From: Osmia lignaria lignaria
Lineage: Eukaryota > Arthropoda > Insecta > Hymenoptera > Megachilidae
Length of the DNA stretch: 64,000 nt
NCBI RefSeq assembly: GCF_051020975.1
Contig: NW_027478158.1
Coordinates: 7,130,001-7,194,000, forward strand
Reading direction: 5' to 3'
This document shows positions 61,601 to 64,000 of this stretch, one piece after another. The first letter of the stretch is position 1. Every line of letters starts with the position of its first letter. Made by a program: the position numbers and the translations under genes. The notes under the pieces are model-generated. The model saw nothing but the letters and a program-made list of their open reading frames with translations, had not been told where the DNA came from and made no database searches.

Positions 61601-64000
61601 TTTTTTGATCAGAAGCGTAGTTTTCGAGATATATCGAGATATTTAAAAGTTCCGAAGCCGCACCAACATAATAGAGATACAGAAACACCGTGGCCCCTTT
61701 CTTTGAGATAACTCTGCACTATTGCGAGCTGTAAATGCCGCTTCCAGCTTAGCTGTGCAGAAGAAGAACAACAAGAAGAAGAAATATCTCGAAATATGTC
61801 CGTCAGGCCCGTTCCTTTGAGTTGAATCTGCAAATATCTCGGAAACGAAGCGAGCTATGGCAAAATGTTAAGACACGTTTTTTGTAGAGAATTATGTTTC
61901 CTACAATTTATGTTCTATGATATTTATTGATCAGAAGCGTAGTTTTCGAGATATATCGAGATATTTAAAAGTTCCGAAGCCGCACCAACATAATAGAGAT
62001 ACAGAAACACCGTGGCCCCTTTCTTTGAGATAACTCTGCCCTAGTGCGAGCCGCAAATGCCACTTCCAGCTTAGCTGTGCAGAAGAAGAACAACGAGAAG
62101 AAGAAATATCTCGAAATATGTCCGTCAGGCCCGTTCCTTTGAGTTGAATCTGCAAATATCTCGGAAACGAAGCGAGCTATGGCAACATGTTAAGAGACCT
62201 TTTTTGTAGAGAATTATGTTTCCTACAATTTATGTTCTATGATATTTATTGATCAGAAGCGTAGTTTTCGAGATATATCGAGATATTTAAAAGTTCCGAA
62301 GCCGCACCAACATAATAGAGATACAGAAACACCGTGGCCCCTTTCTTTGAGATAACTCTGCCCTAGTGCGAGCCGCAAATGCCACTTCCAGCTTAGCTGT
62401 GCAGAAGAAGAACAACGAGAAGAAGAAATATCTCGAAATATGTCCGTCAGGCCCGTTCCTTTGAGTTGAATCTGCAAATATCTCGGAAACGAAGCGAGCT
62501 ATGGCAACATGTTAAGAGACCTTTTTTGTAGAGAATTAAGTTTCCTACTTTTTACGTTCTATGATATTTTTTGATCAGATGCGTAGTTCTCGAGGTATAT
62601 CAAGATATTTAAAAGTTCCGAAGCCGCACCAACATAATAGAGATACAGAAACACCGTGGCCCCTTTCTTTGAGATAACTCTGCACTATTGCGAGCTGTAA
62701 ACGCCACTTCCAGCTTAGCTGTGCAGAAGAAGAACAACAAGAAGAAGAAATATCTCGAAATATGTCCGTCAGGCCCGTTCCTTTGAGCTGAATCTGCAAA
62801 TATCTCGGAAACGAAGCGAGCTATGGCAAAATGTTAACAGACCTTTTTTGTAGAGAATTAAGTTTCCTACTTTTTACGTTCTATGATATTTTTTGATCAG
62901 ATGCGTAGTTCTCGAGGTATATCAAGATATTTAAAAGTTCCGAAGCCGCACCAACATAATAGAGATACAGAAACACCGTGGCCCCTTTCTTTGAGATAAC
63001 TCTGCACTATTGCGAGCTGTAAACGCCACTTCCAGCTTAGCTGTGCAGAAGAAGAACAACAAGAAGAAGAAATATCTCGAAATATGTCCGTCAGGCCCGT
63101 TCCTTTGAGCTGAATCTGCAAATATCTCGGAAACGAAGCGAGCTATGGCAAAATGTTAAGAGACGTTTTTTGTAGAGAATTATGTTTCCTACAATTTATG
63201 TTCTATGATATTTTTTGATCAGAAGCGTAGTTTTCGAGATATATCGAGATATTTAAAAGTTCCGAAGCCGCACCAACATCATAGAGATACAGAAACACCG
63301 TGGCCCCTTTCTTTGAGATAACTCTGCACTAGTGCGAGCCGCAAATGCCACTTCCAGCTTAGCTGTGCAGAAGAAGAACAACAAGAAGAAGAAATATCTC
63401 GAAATATGTCCGTCAGGCCCCTTCCCTTGAGATAAATCTGCAAATATCTCGGAAGCGAAGCGAGCTATGGCAAAATGTTAAGAGACCTTTTTTGTAGAGA
63501 ATTATGTTTCCTACAATTTATGTTCTATGATATTTTTTGATCAGAAGCGTAGTTTTCGAGATATATCAAGATATTTAAAAGTTCCGAAGCCGCACCAACA
63601 TAATAGAGATACAGAAACACCGTGGCCCCTTTCTTTGAGATAACTCTGCACTATTGCGAGCTGTAAATGCCGCTTCCAGCTTAGCTGTGCAGAAGAAGAA
63701 CAACAAGAAGAAGAAATATCTCGAAATATGTCCGTCAGGCCCGTTCCTTTGAGTTGAATCTGCAAATATCTCGGAAACGAAGCGAGCTATGGCAAAATGT
63801 TGAGACACGTTTTTTGTAGAGAATTATGTTTCCTACAATTTATGTTCTATGATATTTATTGATCAGAAGCGTAGTTTTCGAGATATATCGAGATATTTAA
63901 AAGTTCCGAAGCCGCACGAACATAATAGAGATACAGAAACACCGTGGCCCCTTTCTTTGAGATAACTCTGCCCTAGTGCGAGCCGCAAATGCCACTTCCA
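61601..64000. repeat. 6-mer HOR start with two internal single-monomer duplications
   Basis: The marker ctctgccctag occurs at about 62,034, 62,356 and 63,966: the first two are 322 apart and the outer pair 1,932 apart, six monomers. The unit before it (aagacacgtttt near 61,871; gagacacgtttt near 63,802) recurs at the same 1,932 offset. The unit near 61,931 is directly duplicated at 62,253, and the unit with cgaggtatatc and aaacgccac near 62,575 is directly duplicated at 62,897. The HOR continues beyond the window end. Confidence 0.82.
63741..64000. repeat. Partial terminal monomer cut by the window edge
   Basis: The last 260 bases are the beginning of another unit in the same phase as base 1. 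They show class B alleles and the gaccatag-free ctctgccctag marker, matching the units at 61,809-62,452. Nothing indicates that the array ends here. Confidence 0.9.

Larger units (their letters stand above)
1..64000. repeat. Tandem satellite DNA array, 322-bp monomer, about 198.8 copies
   Basis: The same roughly 322-base sequence recurs in direct orientation across the entire window, with equivalent bases at 322-base spacing (for example the TGATCA palindrome at 120, 442 and 764). Counting from base 1, there are 198 full units and one partial unit after correcting for four small indels. No inverted units, inserted elements or flanking unique DNA are visible, so both ends of the array lie outside the window. 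Neighbouring units usually differ by a handful of substitutions. Arrays of this size and homogeneity are typical of eukaryotic centromeric, pericentromeric or subtelomeric heterochromatin; which of these applies is not visible here. The array is not rDNA, a histone cluster or a gene tandem, because it contains no credible coding or structural-RNA sequence. Confidence 0.99.

Noticed and set aside
123..63765. About 185 minus-strand open frames of 74 codons as real genes
   Set aside because: They start at TTG with an in-frame stop shortly upstream and have no ATG start. They recur only because the monomer recurs, and nonsense changes and start losses are tolerated in about a dozen units. No domain or known family is recognisable. 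Nothing resembling a promoter or poly(A) arrangement specific to them is seen.
1..64000. CRISPR array
   Set aside because: Regular spacing might suggest one, but the units are contiguous 322-bp repeats with no unique spacers between short repeats, and no cas genes are present.
1..64000. Undescribed defence system, biosynthetic cluster or mobile element
   Set aside because: Every base is accounted for by the satellite monomer in one orientation. There is no room for other genes, and no terminal repeats, target-site duplications or transposase-like frames are present.

Overview
The whole 64,000-base window is one uninterrupted tandem satellite array. A 322-bp monomer repeats head to tail from the first base to the last: 198 full copies plus a 260-base partial copy, in the arbitrary phase that starts at base 1. 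I see no protein-coding gene, RNA gene, mobile element, CRISPR array or unique-sequence edge. The first monomer is about 40% G+C by hand count. Such an array points to a eukaryotic genome, most likely pericentromeric, centromeric or subtelomeric heterochromatin. The AT-leaning monomer with recurring 'atatctcg/cgagatat'-like words reminds me of insect satellites, but the taxon is a low-confidence guess.

Monomer layout, numbered in the first copy: a conserved stretch around an imperfect hairpin (GAGATA 333-338 / TATCTC 349-354, the same element as bases 11-32); an AT-rich, T-tract-bearing, most variable stretch (about 61-120, 23% G+C); a TGATCA palindrome (120-125); a TCTCGAGA palindrome (136-143); a conserved middle; and a purine-rich GAA/CAA tract (273-298). 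Only four length changes are detectable in 64 kb: 15 bp lost near 32,480, 1 bp lost near 34,680, 1 bp lost near 37,222 and 1 bp gained near 52,001. Variation is almost entirely by substitution.

Diagnostic substitutions show a patchwork of local higher-order repeats (HORs) with different periods. In order: dimers (about 2.0-4.9 kb); a block reused 11 monomers later (4.9-6.0 and 8.4-9.6 kb); a near-perfect tandem 5-mer (11.2-14.4 kb); a 4-mer (13.8-16.4 kb); an 8-monomer block repeated at a 12-monomer offset and containing dimers (17.1-23.5 kb); a tandem 7-mer (27.2-31.7 kb); a decaying stretch with the 15-bp deletion (31.7-34.5 kb); a duplicated single monomer (35.2-35.9 kb); a tandem 4-mer (39.4-41.9 kb); an 8-mer whose second copy lacks one monomer (42.2-46.7 kb); mixed 4- and 5-mer spacing (46.7-51.5 kb); an irregular stretch (51.6-61.6 kb); and a 6-mer containing two single-monomer duplications (61.6-64.0 kb). 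Two sequence classes of the variable stretch (A and B) are reassorted in hybrid monomers, which indicates unequal exchange and gene conversion.

No genes work together here. The recurrent minus-strand open frame of 74 codons is a by-product of repetition: it starts at TTG, lacks an upstream ATG, and is broken or start-less in about a dozen copies. I found no undescribed gene system. The notable biology is the array's evolution and its possible chromosomal role.
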